From GCA-2706205 sp964215955 (GTDB lineage: Bacteria; Bdellovibrionota; Bacteriovoracia; Bacteriovoracales; Bacteriovoracaceae), in NCBI GenBank assembly GCA_964215955.1, contig CAXPDR010000041.1, positions 124,001 to 188,000 on the forward strand: a stretch of DNA of 64,000 nt, given 5' to 3'. Within the stretch, counting starts at the first letter, position 1, and each line of letters starts with the position of its first letter. Shown here piece after piece: positions 25,400-32,878 of this stretch. A program made the translations under genes and the position numbers. The notes beneath the pieces are model-generated. The model worked only from the letters and a program-made list of their open reading frames with translations. It was not told the origin of the DNA and did no database searches.

Positions 25400-26961
25400 C
25401 CATTTTTTTCTTCTTCTTTTAATTCTTCACCAATAGAACTATTTACGAGTTGTCTGACCTTAGCCTTTTCTATTTCACCGGTTCCATTAATTAAACAACG
25501 ATAAACATTTTCTTCGTTCTGATACTCACTTCCCTCCTTATGAGGAACAACAGTAATTAAAACACTTATTGGCTTTTTAACGACAAAGACCGTCCACATT
25601 GGAATTTCAATATTAGACTTAAGATATAGAACAGATTCAGAAAAGCTTACAACTTCAAAATCACACTTAAGATACATAGTTGAGTTATCATTTTCTGATC
25701 TAAAATAAATTCTTTTACTATCTACTTTGGCCATAGTTGGCTCTATTTTTAAGGCCATGGCTTTAAGATTTTCGATTGAAACAATTCCTTTATAGCATAA
25801 AATTTTTTGATAAAGAGTTTTTCGTCTTACCTCTTCTTGATTCAAATCAGAACTACAAACGATAATGAATGGTTCATACTCTTCAATATTTTTTACCTTA
25901 TTAATTATACTGTGAATCACTTCTTCACTATTTCTTTCAGATTGATTTATTACTATTAAGTGCGGCATTGATCTTGGAATTTGATAATAATCCCCTAAGA
26001 GTACCGTTTGAAAATTTAAAGCATATGGAAAATAAGCATTATTATCAATAACTTCTTTCATCAATGTTAGTGTGTCATCAATAATCATTGTTTTTAATTG
26101 TTTTGGTTTGGATTCAATAGATTTCTCATCGATCCATTCATCAATGGCACTTCTAATTGGTCCATATATTTTTTTTCGATGTTCCATATCATAGATGACT
26201 TCTTCTCTTTTAATGGGGTCAAGTTTCTCTAAATAAGTGTCATCTTCTTTAAGCTTTTTAAACAACTTCCAGTTTTCATTTGTACAGGAGAAATAATCAT
26301 TATCAACATAAATAAACTCTAATTCATAAGAGAACCGTCGATTATAATATAAATCTCTTTCCTTATATTTTTGAACATAAACTTTTTTAGAAGGCATTAT
26401 ATGTTGAAGTGGATGCTGATCAATTTCAACAATCTCTCCTTCCTTTAAATGAGAGTTTGTCTCAACATGAAAATAATTATTTTCGATGTATCCAATTCTT
26501 AATGTTTGGTAAGCTTCAAAGCCTTTAATCGTTTTTCCCTGAACGTAAGTTGGCATTTCCGCCATATCCACATCTATTAGTGAAATAGGATCATAAGTAA
26601 CATCCTGAAACTCGTCTGATTTTTTATGAAGTAAACGAACAGATGCACTAATTGCTCTTTGCATACACTTAAACTCTTGAGTTGAAGAAAATAATCCTAC
26701 CAAGGCATAAAGCCTGGTTTCATTATTTCTATTAAGTAACTTTGAAAGCTTAAGCATTCCGTCAAAGTCTTCAGAAAAGTCCAAATAAACAATTTGAGGT
26801 TCAGCCCGATAGGTCTCAATAAAATATTTGTATGGTTTACTTTCAACCATAGGAAATCTTAAAAATGAAAAATTTGTTTCGGGGTAATCATGAGTAAATC
26901 TTTTTTGTATTTTTCCCCAATACCCTTCGTCATCTCCAATATATAAAACTTTTATATCCAT
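25396..26961 (-). CDS. Multidomain regulator: two degenerate receiver domains with PilZ-like parts
   Basis: 521 aa. Residues 1-115 resemble a response-regulator receiver (VLYIGDDEGYW acidic pair, IVYLDFSEDFDG with a possible phospho-Asp). Around 155-245 is a strand-rich region (KTIKGFEAYQTLRIGYI, RRFSYELEFIY) like a PilZ fold. A second receiver-like unit (KTMIIDDTLTLMKEVI...HLIVINQSERN) lacks the Asp at the usual strand-3 end (Asn), so it is probably unphosphorylatable. The C-terminus repeats a PilZ-like pattern (SKRIYFRSENDNSTMYLKCDFEVVSFSESVLYLKS). Single-gene unit divergent from the FNR-type gene. Confidence 0.55.
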   Translation of the reverse strand: MDIKVLYIGDDEGYWGKIQKRFTHDYPETNFSFLRFPMVESKPYKYFIETYRAEPQIVYLDFSEDFDGMLKLSKLLNRNNETRLYALVGLFSSTQEFKCMQRAISASVRLLHKKSDEFQDVTYDPISLIDVDMAEMPTYVQGKTIKGFEAYQTLRIGYIENNYFHVETNSHLKEGEIVEIDQHPLQHIMPSKKVYVQKYKERDLYYNRRFSYELEFIYVDNDYFSCTNENWKLFKKLKEDDTYLEKLDPIKREEVIYDMEHRKKIYGPIRSAIDEWIDEKSIESKPKQLKTMIIDDTLTLMKEVIDNNAYFPYALNFQTVLLGDYYQIPRSMPHLIVINQSERNSEEVIHSIINKVKNIEEYEPFIIVCSSDLNQEEVRRKTLYQKILCYKGIVSIENLKAMALKIEPTMAKVDSKRIYFRSENDNSTMYLKCDFEVVSFSESVLYLKSNIEIPMWTVFVVKKPISVLITVVPHKEGSEYQNEENVYRCLINGTGEIEKAKVRQLVNSSIGEELKEEEKNG

Positions 26962-27097
26962 GCTAGTATTGTATCTTATGTCTTAAGTGGAAAAAACGTT
27001 TAAATAAGCTTTATACTTCAAGTAAATCCAATTTAGCATTGTTATTTAGCTAAGTTTAAGTTTATAACCTATTGAAAATATGTTATCATTCGCTTCT

Positions 27098-27123
27098 AAT
27101 TACATGATATAGATCATGTAATT
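27098..27123. promoter_or_regulatory. Perfect FNR/CRP-type operator dyad
   Basis: AATTACATGAT and ATCATGTAATT, perfect 11-bp arms, 4-nt spacer ATAG. The core TGAT-N4-ATCA is the Crp/Fnr-family site form. Its centre (27110.5) is about 41.5 nt before the start site predicted from the TATACT box, the class II activator position. It lies 50 nt before the FNR-type gene. Confidence 0.75.
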
Positions 27124-27149
27124 TAAGTCATACATTCTGTATACTTAAA
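27122..27149. promoter_or_regulatory. Second, imperfect dyad overlapping the -10 region
   Basis: TTTAAGT-C-ATACA (27122-27134) and TGTATACTTAAA (27138-27149) are reverse complements except for one extra C, spacer TTC. The right arm contains TATACT (27140-27145), the likely -10 box of the FNR-type gene. A repressor bound here would block RNA polymerase. Confidence 0.5.
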
Positions 27150-27173
27150 GAAACATGATATAAGTGAGGAAAT

Positions 27174-27890
27174 ATGAGTGCACGCCATGCTCAAAAATTA
27201 GAATGTGAAAACTGCCCTTCAAAAGGACAAGGTATTTTTTGTGAATTGGAGCATGAAGCCTTACAAGATGTAAGTGATCATAAAGTAGTAAATACTTACA
27301 AAAAGGGCCAAACCCTTTTCGTTCAAGGGAATCCTCCTTATGGAATGTATTGTGTAAGTAATGGTAATATTAAAATCTCTCAAATTGGTTCTGACGGAAA
27401 AGAGTCTATAGTAAGAATAGCGAGTGCAGGTGATGTACTTGGTCACAGAAGTATATTCACTGATCAGTACTACAATGCAACAGCAACAGCAATTGAGGAA
27501 TGTTCAGTATGTTTTATAGATAAAAAGTATATTCTTAAGCTTGTTCAAGAAAAACCTAGCGTGGCTTGTAATCTTATTGCAAAGCTAGGAAAAGACTTAG
27601 GTGCTGCAGAAAAAAGAGTATCCTCATTTTATCAAAAAAATGTAAGAGAAAGACTAGCAGAACTCTTACTTTTGTTAAAAGAAAGCCATGGAATACAAGA
27701 AGACGGAATGATTCGACTAGACATCAAACTTACAAGAGAAGAGATGGCTTCAATTATTGGAACTGCTTCTGAGACCCTTATTAGATTTATGTCAGAGTTA
27801 AAAGCTGAAGGATTTATTGAACAAAAAGGTAAAGTTATCTTCATCACAAATGAAGAAGGTCTCCTAGATTTTGCTAATATTTCCTATTAA
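27174..27890 (+). CDS. FNR-type (Crp/Fnr family) transcription regulator
   Basis: 238 aa. N-terminal cysteines C11, C14, C23 (ECENC and FCEL) and C113 in the central helix line up with the four [4Fe-4S] ligands of FNR, though the third lies eight rather than five residues after the second. Then the cyclic-nucleotide-binding barrel (residues 40-120), dimer helix, and the HTH with MASIIGTASETLIRFMSEL. It likely senses oxygen or redox state. The upstream dyad fits autoregulation. Followed 63 nt later by a lone cNMP-fold gene. AGTGAGG ribosome site. Confidence 0.88.
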   Translation: MSARHAQKLECENCPSKGQGIFCELEHEALQDVSDHKVVNTYKKGQTLFVQGNPPYGMYCVSNGNIKISQIGSDGKESIVRIASAGDVLGHRSIFTDQYYNATATAIEECSVCFIDKKYILKLVQEKPSVACNLIAKLGKDLGAAEKRVSSFYQKNVRERLAELLLLLKESHGIQEDGMIRLDIKLTREEMASIIGTASETLIRFMSELKAEGFIEQKGKVIFITNEEGLLDFANISY

Positions 27891-27953
27891 ATTTTCTTTA
27901 TTTTCCTGATCTAGCTTAGATTTCTATTTTAGTTTTTCTGCTAATATAAAAAT

Positions 27954-28316
27954 ATGAAAAGCTTGATAGTAAACGAAGTCACAACCTATCATATTGATGC
28001 CCTCACAGATTTTGCAGAGCCTCGGATTTACAATACCGAATCTGATATTATTTACGAAGGTCAAATCCCTCATGCAGGCTATCTTTTGATTGAAGGTGAA
28101 ATTCACTTTATCAAAAGAAAAAAAGTCATTCAAAAAATTCAAGCAGGAACCTTATTTGGAGTAGCTGAATTAATGAATAATTCTCCAATAAAATTTACAG
28201 TTCGAATTTTACCCAATTCTAAAGTTTCAATTCTTGACAAGAGTACAGTAAAAGAGATCTTAAAAGAGGGTGAATTAGAAAAACTCCCCCTGGCCCTTCA
28301 ACAGATTGCGGTTTAA
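27954..28316 (+). CDS. Stand-alone cyclic-nucleotide-binding-fold protein
   Basis: 120 aa, almost exactly one Crp-type barrel: RIYNTESDIIYEGQIPHAGYLLIEGEIHFI, then KVIQKIQAGTLFGVAELM and a final SILDKSTVKEIL helix. No DNA-binding HTH and no phosphate-binding RTA-type arginine loop are visible, so nucleotide binding is uncertain. It may modulate the FNR-type protein encoded just upstream. Its stop is 4 nt from the repeat copy B. Confidence 0.65.
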   Translation: MKSLIVNEVTTYHIDALTDFAEPRIYNTESDIIYEGQIPHAGYLLIEGEIHFIKRKKVIQKIQAGTLFGVAELMNNSPIKFTVRILPNSKVSILDKSTVKEILKEGELEKLPLALQQIAV

Positions 28317-28319
28317 AAA

Positions 28320-28383
28320 CAGTCTTGTGCTTCAGTTGTTTACTTTGGCTTTAAGTTCATCCCCACGTAAAGGGGGCAGTTAA
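28320..28383 (-). repeat. 64-nt dispersed repeat, copy B
   Basis: Near-identical to copy A (17539-17602): three mismatches in 64, identical core 28327-28375. Read on the minus strand it begins 7 nt after the stop of the DUF1338 gene, the same sense and position as copy A relative to its gene. The CCCC-TTTACGT-GGGG hairpin is intact. The flanks of copy A that make the outer stem are not conserved here. Confidence 0.85.
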
Positions 28384-28389
28384 TAAAAC

Positions 28390-29187
28390 TTATTGACCCT
28401 TGTCTGTTGACTCAAAAATTTTATCTGCAGACTTAGCGACAAACCCTGTATAGAGCTTTCCATCTTTCAAAGGATAACGTTTTGCAAATTCAAAATAACA
28501 ACTAGGTATAACTTTTTTTCCATCGGAGAATTCGACCTCAACCGAATCAGCTAAAGTTGAAGATTGCTCTAAGTGATCATCTACAGATCCCTTAACTTCT
28601 CCCCCAGAATCATTTAGTTTAAATCCCGATGATTTAAGGAACTTGTTTAATTCTAGTATATCTGTAAATTTATTTAGATCATTTATAGAGATGGTAAAAT
28701 GATTAGGTCTAAAACCTAGGGCGGCTACCCAAGCACCATATTCACTTTCACTTCGAAGCAATTCAAATTCTTCTATACTTAAGTCCCATGGTCTTCCCTT
28801 TAGCATCAACTTTTTATCATAATAAAACTCTTTTGATTGTGAGGTCACAAGCTTTTTAATTGTTTTTTGGAAAGCTTCAGAGAAATTTTCTAATAATAAC
28901 TCACTAATAAATATTTTAGGCTTTATATTCCCAGGATATTCAAAGTGCTTTGCATACAACTTTTTCTCTTTAAAGTGATACTCGCCTTTTTCTTCATACC
29001 CGTAATCTAAAAAAGCCTTACTAATTATTTCTATACTCGTTTGCTCTAAATTAAACGTTCTAAGAGCAATATGATCATTAACAACTCTTTCCCCTTCACT
29101 CTCTAAGAGTTGGCAAATTTTTGATGCCTGAGGAATTAGTTCAAGGTAGTTTTCCCACATTTCTTCAAAATATTTATCTAAGGCCAT
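28390..29187 (-). CDS. DUF1338 protein, probable 2-oxoadipate dioxygenase/decarboxylase-like
   Basis: 265 aa. Family motifs: VNDHIALRTF (metal His and substrate Arg four residues apart), RPNHFTISI (second His), and SCYFEFAKRY (Glu). In HglS, the family's studied member, this VOC-like fold with Fe(II) turns 2-oxoadipate into D-2-hydroxyglutarate in lysine degradation. This protein is shorter than HglS (about 460 aa), so it represents the core only, and its substrate may differ. AAAGGAG ribosome site. Downstream is repeat copy B. Confidence 0.78.
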   Translation of the reverse strand: MALDKYFEEMWENYLELIPQASKICQLLESEGERVVNDHIALRTFNLEQTSIEIISKAFLDYGYEEKGEYHFKEKKLYAKHFEYPGNIKPKIFISELLLENFSEAFQKTIKKLVTSQSKEFYYDKKLMLKGRPWDLSIEEFELLRSESEYGAWVAALGFRPNHFTISINDLNKFTDILELNKFLKSSGFKLNDSGGEVKGSVDDHLEQSSTLADSVEVEFSDGKKVIPSCYFEFAKRYPLKDGKLYTGFVAKSADKIFESTDKGQ

Positions 29188-29316
29188 AAATTAGCTCCTT
29201 TTACCTATTTTAGCACATTATCCTTATTAGATATTACTGATTTTTAAATGGTTTTTTGAGGTCAAAAGGTTAAAAAAAAGGTATACCTTCATAAAATCAC
29301 AAACTAAGGAGACTAT

Positions 29317-30840
29317 ATGCAACTGACACTTCGCGGCGATTATTTTTTAGGAAAATTCACCTCTCCAAGTGGATTGACTCAAAATGAAATTTCAAAAACA
29401 AGTGAAGAGATTAAGAAGTATTGTCCAGGTGATACAAATAATAATCTATGGAATGCCTATATTAATTATGAAAATATACAACCAGTCATTCAGTCTTCTA
29501 TTGAAGGGTTTAAAATTTGGCGTAAAACTAAGATTAATGACCGAATTGATTTACTTAAAAAGTTTCAAGCTCTAGTTGAAAAAAGAAAAGATGAAATAGC
29601 CACGGCCATTGCCCTTGAGACCGGTAAACCAAAATGGGAGTCTTTGACTGAAGCTGGAGCATTAAGTGCAAAAGTAAATGTAACGATTGGAGACTCTTTA
29701 GAACGGATAAAGAACCAAACTATAACTCAAGTTCTCCCTAGTATTGATGGTCATACAATATTTAAACCATTAGGACCCACTCTTGTTATAGGTCCATATA
29801 ATTTTCCATGCCACCTTGCTAATGGGCAAATCCTAGCAGCCCTCTTAACAGGTAACTCAATTATATTCAAACCTAGTGAAAAAACGATGTATTCATCACA
29901 ACTTCTTATAGAATGTTTTCATGATGCTGGTTTTCCACCAGGTGTTGTAAACTTTATTAATGGAACCGCACATACAACTCAATCAATTTTAAAACACCAA
30001 GCGATAAAGTCTATCTTCTTTACAGGTAGTCATGCGGTAGGAAAAAAAATCTTAGAAGCTGTCGGAACAGATGTTTCTAAATTGGTAGCACTAGAGCTTG
30101 GAGGTAAGAATACTTCAATTCTTCATGATGATACAGATATCGATCATGCCTTACCTGAATTATTACGTGCCTGTTTTTTATCCACAGGACAAAGATGTAC
30201 CTCTACCTCGATGGTCATAGTTCACAAAAGTATTGAACAAGAGTTTATTGATAAATTCAAAGCTGCAGCTGCGAGAATTATCGTAGATCATCCAACAGAA
30301 TACAAAGCAGATCCTTTTATGGGACCACTTATTGATCAAATGGCTCTTGATAAATATGAATCCTCTCTTACGCTTGGAGAAAATAATGGAGCTGAGATTA
30401 TTCTTCCTCACAGAAAATTAGAGCTAGATTTCAAAGGACATTATATCAGTCCATCAATTCATTATTTAAAAGAAGCAAAAAAAGAGAACCCATTCACCCA
30501 GGAAGAGATTTTTGGTCCAAATTGTACTTTTGTGTCCTATGAAAATATTGAAGAAGCGATAGAGCTAGCCAATATTTCTGACTATGGATTGGCCGCTGCG
30601 ATTTTTACTCAAGACAAAGATATCTACCATGAGTGTTTAAATAATATTGATGCAGGAATCATTAATCTGAATAGATCAACTGTGGGAGCAAGTTCGAGAC
30701 TTCCATTTGGTGGAGTCAAGAATAGTGGAAACCATCATCCAGCAGCTGTTTGCATGGTCGATCATACAGTTCATACCATCTCAAGTCTTGAGACTCTAGA
30801 CAATAGTTCTAAGCTTTCTGATGTAAAAGGACTAAGTTAA
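29317..30840 (+). CDS. astD: Succinylglutamate-semialdehyde dehydrogenase (AstD-like)
   Basis: 507 aa. NAD-dependent aldehyde dehydrogenase with the AstD signatures GPTLVIGPYNFPCHLANGQI, ALLTGNSIIFKPSE, IKSIFFTGS, ALELGGKNTSI (catalytic Glu), TGQRCTST (catalytic Cys) and the C-terminal NLNRSTVGASSRLPFGGVK-SGNHHPA motif. AstD oxidises N-succinylglutamate semialdehyde to N-succinylglutamate. astA and an aminotransferase lie upstream; AstB and AstE were not seen. The ATPase gene starts right after its stop. Confidence 0.9.
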   Translation: MQLTLRGDYFLGKFTSPSGLTQNEISKTSEEIKKYCPGDTNNNLWNAYINYENIQPVIQSSIEGFKIWRKTKINDRIDLLKKFQALVEKRKDEIATAIALETGKPKWESLTEAGALSAKVNVTIGDSLERIKNQTITQVLPSIDGHTIFKPLGPTLVIGPYNFPCHLANGQILAALLTGNSIIFKPSEKTMYSSQLLIECFHDAGFPPGVVNFINGTAHTTQSILKHQAIKSIFFTGSHAVGKKILEAVGTDVSKLVALELGGKNTSILHDDTDIDHALPELLRACFLSTGQRCTSTSMVIVHKSIEQEFIDKFKAAAARIIVDHPTEYKADPFMGPLIDQMALDKYESSLTLGENNGAEIILPHRKLELDFKGHYISPSIHYLKEAKKENPFTQEEIFGPNCTFVSYENIEEAIELANISDYGLAAAIFTQDKDIYHECLNNIDAGIINLNRSTVGASSRLPFGGVKNSGNHHPAAVCMVDHTVHTISSLETLDNSSKLSDVKGLS

Positions 30841-31884
30841 ATGCCTAAACTATTGGAAGTAAAATCTCTTTCTCATAGGTATGATAAAAGAAAGACAGAC
30901 GGTATAGACCAAATAAGTTTTACAGTTGATCAAGGAAGTGTTCTTGGTTTAATCGGGCCATCTGGCTCTGGTAAAACAACAACTTTAAAATGTATAAAGG
31001 GTGATATAGTTGATTATCAGGGAGAGATAGTCTTTAATCAAGATGTTACGGTTAGTTATTTAGATCTTAATGAATCATTGCCACTCAATCTGAATGTCAC
31101 CGATTATCTTTTGACTCAGATTGATTCAAAAAGTTTTCCCTCGGATGAGCAGAAAATAAATCAAATAAGGACAGCTCTTTCTCAGCTTGAAATCACAAAT
31201 GAGATTAATTCTTTAATTGGAAGTCTCTCAGGAGGTCAGAGACAAAGGTTAATTATTGCCAAATCTCTCATTAATAATCCGACATTATTGTTATTGGACG
31301 AACCTTTTTCAAACCTAGATAATATTCTAAGAAATCAACTACTCTCAGAGCTATTTTCCTTTTTCAAGGAACAAGATCTGACCATTATATGGGTTACCCA
31401 TAATACTCAAGAAGCATTGGCCTTTAGCGATGAACTCGCTATTTTAAACTTTGGAAAAGTGCAACAACTTGGTCAGCCTATGGAGCTCTATTTTACTCCT
31501 CAAAATCTTTTCGTGGCACAGTTTTTCACTGAAACAAATTTATTTCCGACTAAATTAAAGTCCTTATCAGACTCTGAAATGATTTTTAATTTATTTAAAA
31601 AGGATATAGTCATTCAAACACCAAAGAGTTTCATAAAAAGTAATACAGTTCAAGGCCAGGACATTTTGATTATTATTCATCCAGAAAATATTTCCATAAA
31701 TAATGAAGGCGTATTTACAGGAACTGTTTTAAGTCACAAATTTAAAGGCTCAAGAACAGACCTTGAAATAAAGTTTTTTGATCATATATTGAAAATTGAA
31801 ATGAACTCAAGAGAACTCCCTAGATCCACTAAAGTTAAATTCAATATAAATTGGCAAAATATTCATTGCCTGCCCGAGGTATAA
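30841..31884 (+). CDS. ABC transporter ATP-binding protein (PotA/FbpC type)
   Basis: 347 aa. Walker A GPSGSGKTTT near residue 40, ABC signature LSGGQRQRL, Walker B LLLDEPFSNLD, H-loop WVTHNTQE. Residues 240-347 form a TOBE-type tail (GVFTGTVLSHKFKGSRTDLEIKF), as in polyamine, iron and maltose-family importers. No permease or binding protein gene is adjacent, so the substrate cannot be called. The start ATG abuts the astD stop; it lies one nt before aroC, so three genes may be one operon. Confidence 0.88.
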   Translation: MPKLLEVKSLSHRYDKRKTDGIDQISFTVDQGSVLGLIGPSGSGKTTTLKCIKGDIVDYQGEIVFNQDVTVSYLDLNESLPLNLNVTDYLLTQIDSKSFPSDEQKINQIRTALSQLEITNEINSLIGSLSGGQRQRLIIAKSLINNPTLLLLDEPFSNLDNILRNQLLSELFSFFKEQDLTIIWVTHNTQEALAFSDELAILNFGKVQQLGQPMELYFTPQNLFVAQFFTETNLFPTKLKSLSDSEMIFNLFKKDIVIQTPKSFIKSNTVQGQDILIIIHPENISINNEGVFTGTVLSHKFKGSRTDLEIKFFDHILKIEMNSRELPRSTKVKFNINWQNIHCLPEV

Positions 31885-31885
31885 A

Positions 31886-32878
31886 ATGAGAGGTAACTCT
31901 TTTGGAAAATTATTTACGATAACAACTTTTGGAGAATCTCATGGTGTAGCACTAGGAGTCGTTATTGATGGAATGCCTGCAGGAATAGAGATTTCACTTT
32001 CAGATCTTCAAAATGTTTTAGATAAAAGAAGACCTGGAAGATTAAAAGTCAGTACCAGCCGCCAAGAAAGTGACCAAGCAGAAATCCTCTCAGGAGTTTT
32101 TGAAGGAAAGACCTTAGGTTCACCTATTTGTGTCATCGTAAAAAATACGAATCAAAGATCAAAAGACTATAAAAAGTTAAAAGATCAATATCGCCCGGGA
32201 CATGCTGATAAGACCACACTTCAAAAGTATGGAATAAGAGATTATAGAGGTGGTGGTCGAGCGAGTGGAAGGGAGACTGTCAGTCGTGTTATTGGTGGTT
32301 ATTTTGCTTCTTTGATTATTCCTAAAATAGAGATTCAAGCCTGCATTACCAAACTTGGCCCATATAAGAAAAATAAAGGTGAAATTGATTTTTCAAAAAT
32401 ATCTCCAATCGGACTTGCAGAGCTAGGTCATGATGAAGAAATTGAAAAATTCCTTCTCGATTTAAAATCCAATGGTGAATCGATTGGTGGCGAGGTCTTT
32501 CTTAGTATAAAGAATTCCCCCCCAGGTTTAGGCGAGCCTGTATTTGATAAATTAAAGGCCGATCTCTCTAAAGCAATGCTTTCTATAGGCAGTTGTATGG
32601 GAGTTAATTTTGGTCTCGGAGAAGAATTTTCAGAGTTAAAAGGAAGTGAAATTTCCTCAGACCCCAAAAATTTCTCTGGAATTGAAGGTGGAATTTCTAA
32701 CGGAGAAGAAATCTATTTAAGACTCTATTTTAAAGCTCCTTCAACCATAGGAGAAAATGCAAAGGAAGGAAGACATGATCCTTGTATTTTGCCACGAGTT
32801 TTACCAGTGGTTGTTGCGATGGCACAAGTTACAATGGCAGATCATTTCTTAAGACAAAACTCTTATTTTTTAGATTGA
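31886..32878 (+). CDS. aroC: Chorismate synthase
   Basis: 330 aa, slightly short of the usual 350-390. Starts MRGNSFGKLFTITTFGESHG, with the conserved RPGRLKVSTSRQESDQ, YRPGHADKT, RDYRGGGRASGRETVSRV (FMN and EPSP contacts), and GIEGGISNG. It makes chorismate from EPSP, feeding aromatic amino acids, folate (pabB lies at 58740). The last 16 nt overlap the sulfatase gene in the opposite direction. Confidence 0.95.
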   Translation: MRGNSFGKLFTITTFGESHGVALGVVIDGMPAGIEISLSDLQNVLDKRRPGRLKVSTSRQESDQAEILSGVFEGKTLGSPICVIVKNTNQRSKDYKKLKDQYRPGHADKTTLQKYGIRDYRGGGRASGRETVSRVIGGYFASLIIPKIEIQACITKLGPYKKNKGEIDFSKISPIGLAELGHDEEIEKFLLDLKSNGESIGGEVFLSIKNSPPGLGEPVFDKLKADLSKAMLSIGSCMGVNFGLGEEFSELKGSEISSDPKNFSGIEGGISNGEEIYLRLYFKAPSTIGENAKEGRHDPCILPRVLPVVVAMAQVTMADHFLRQNSYFLD

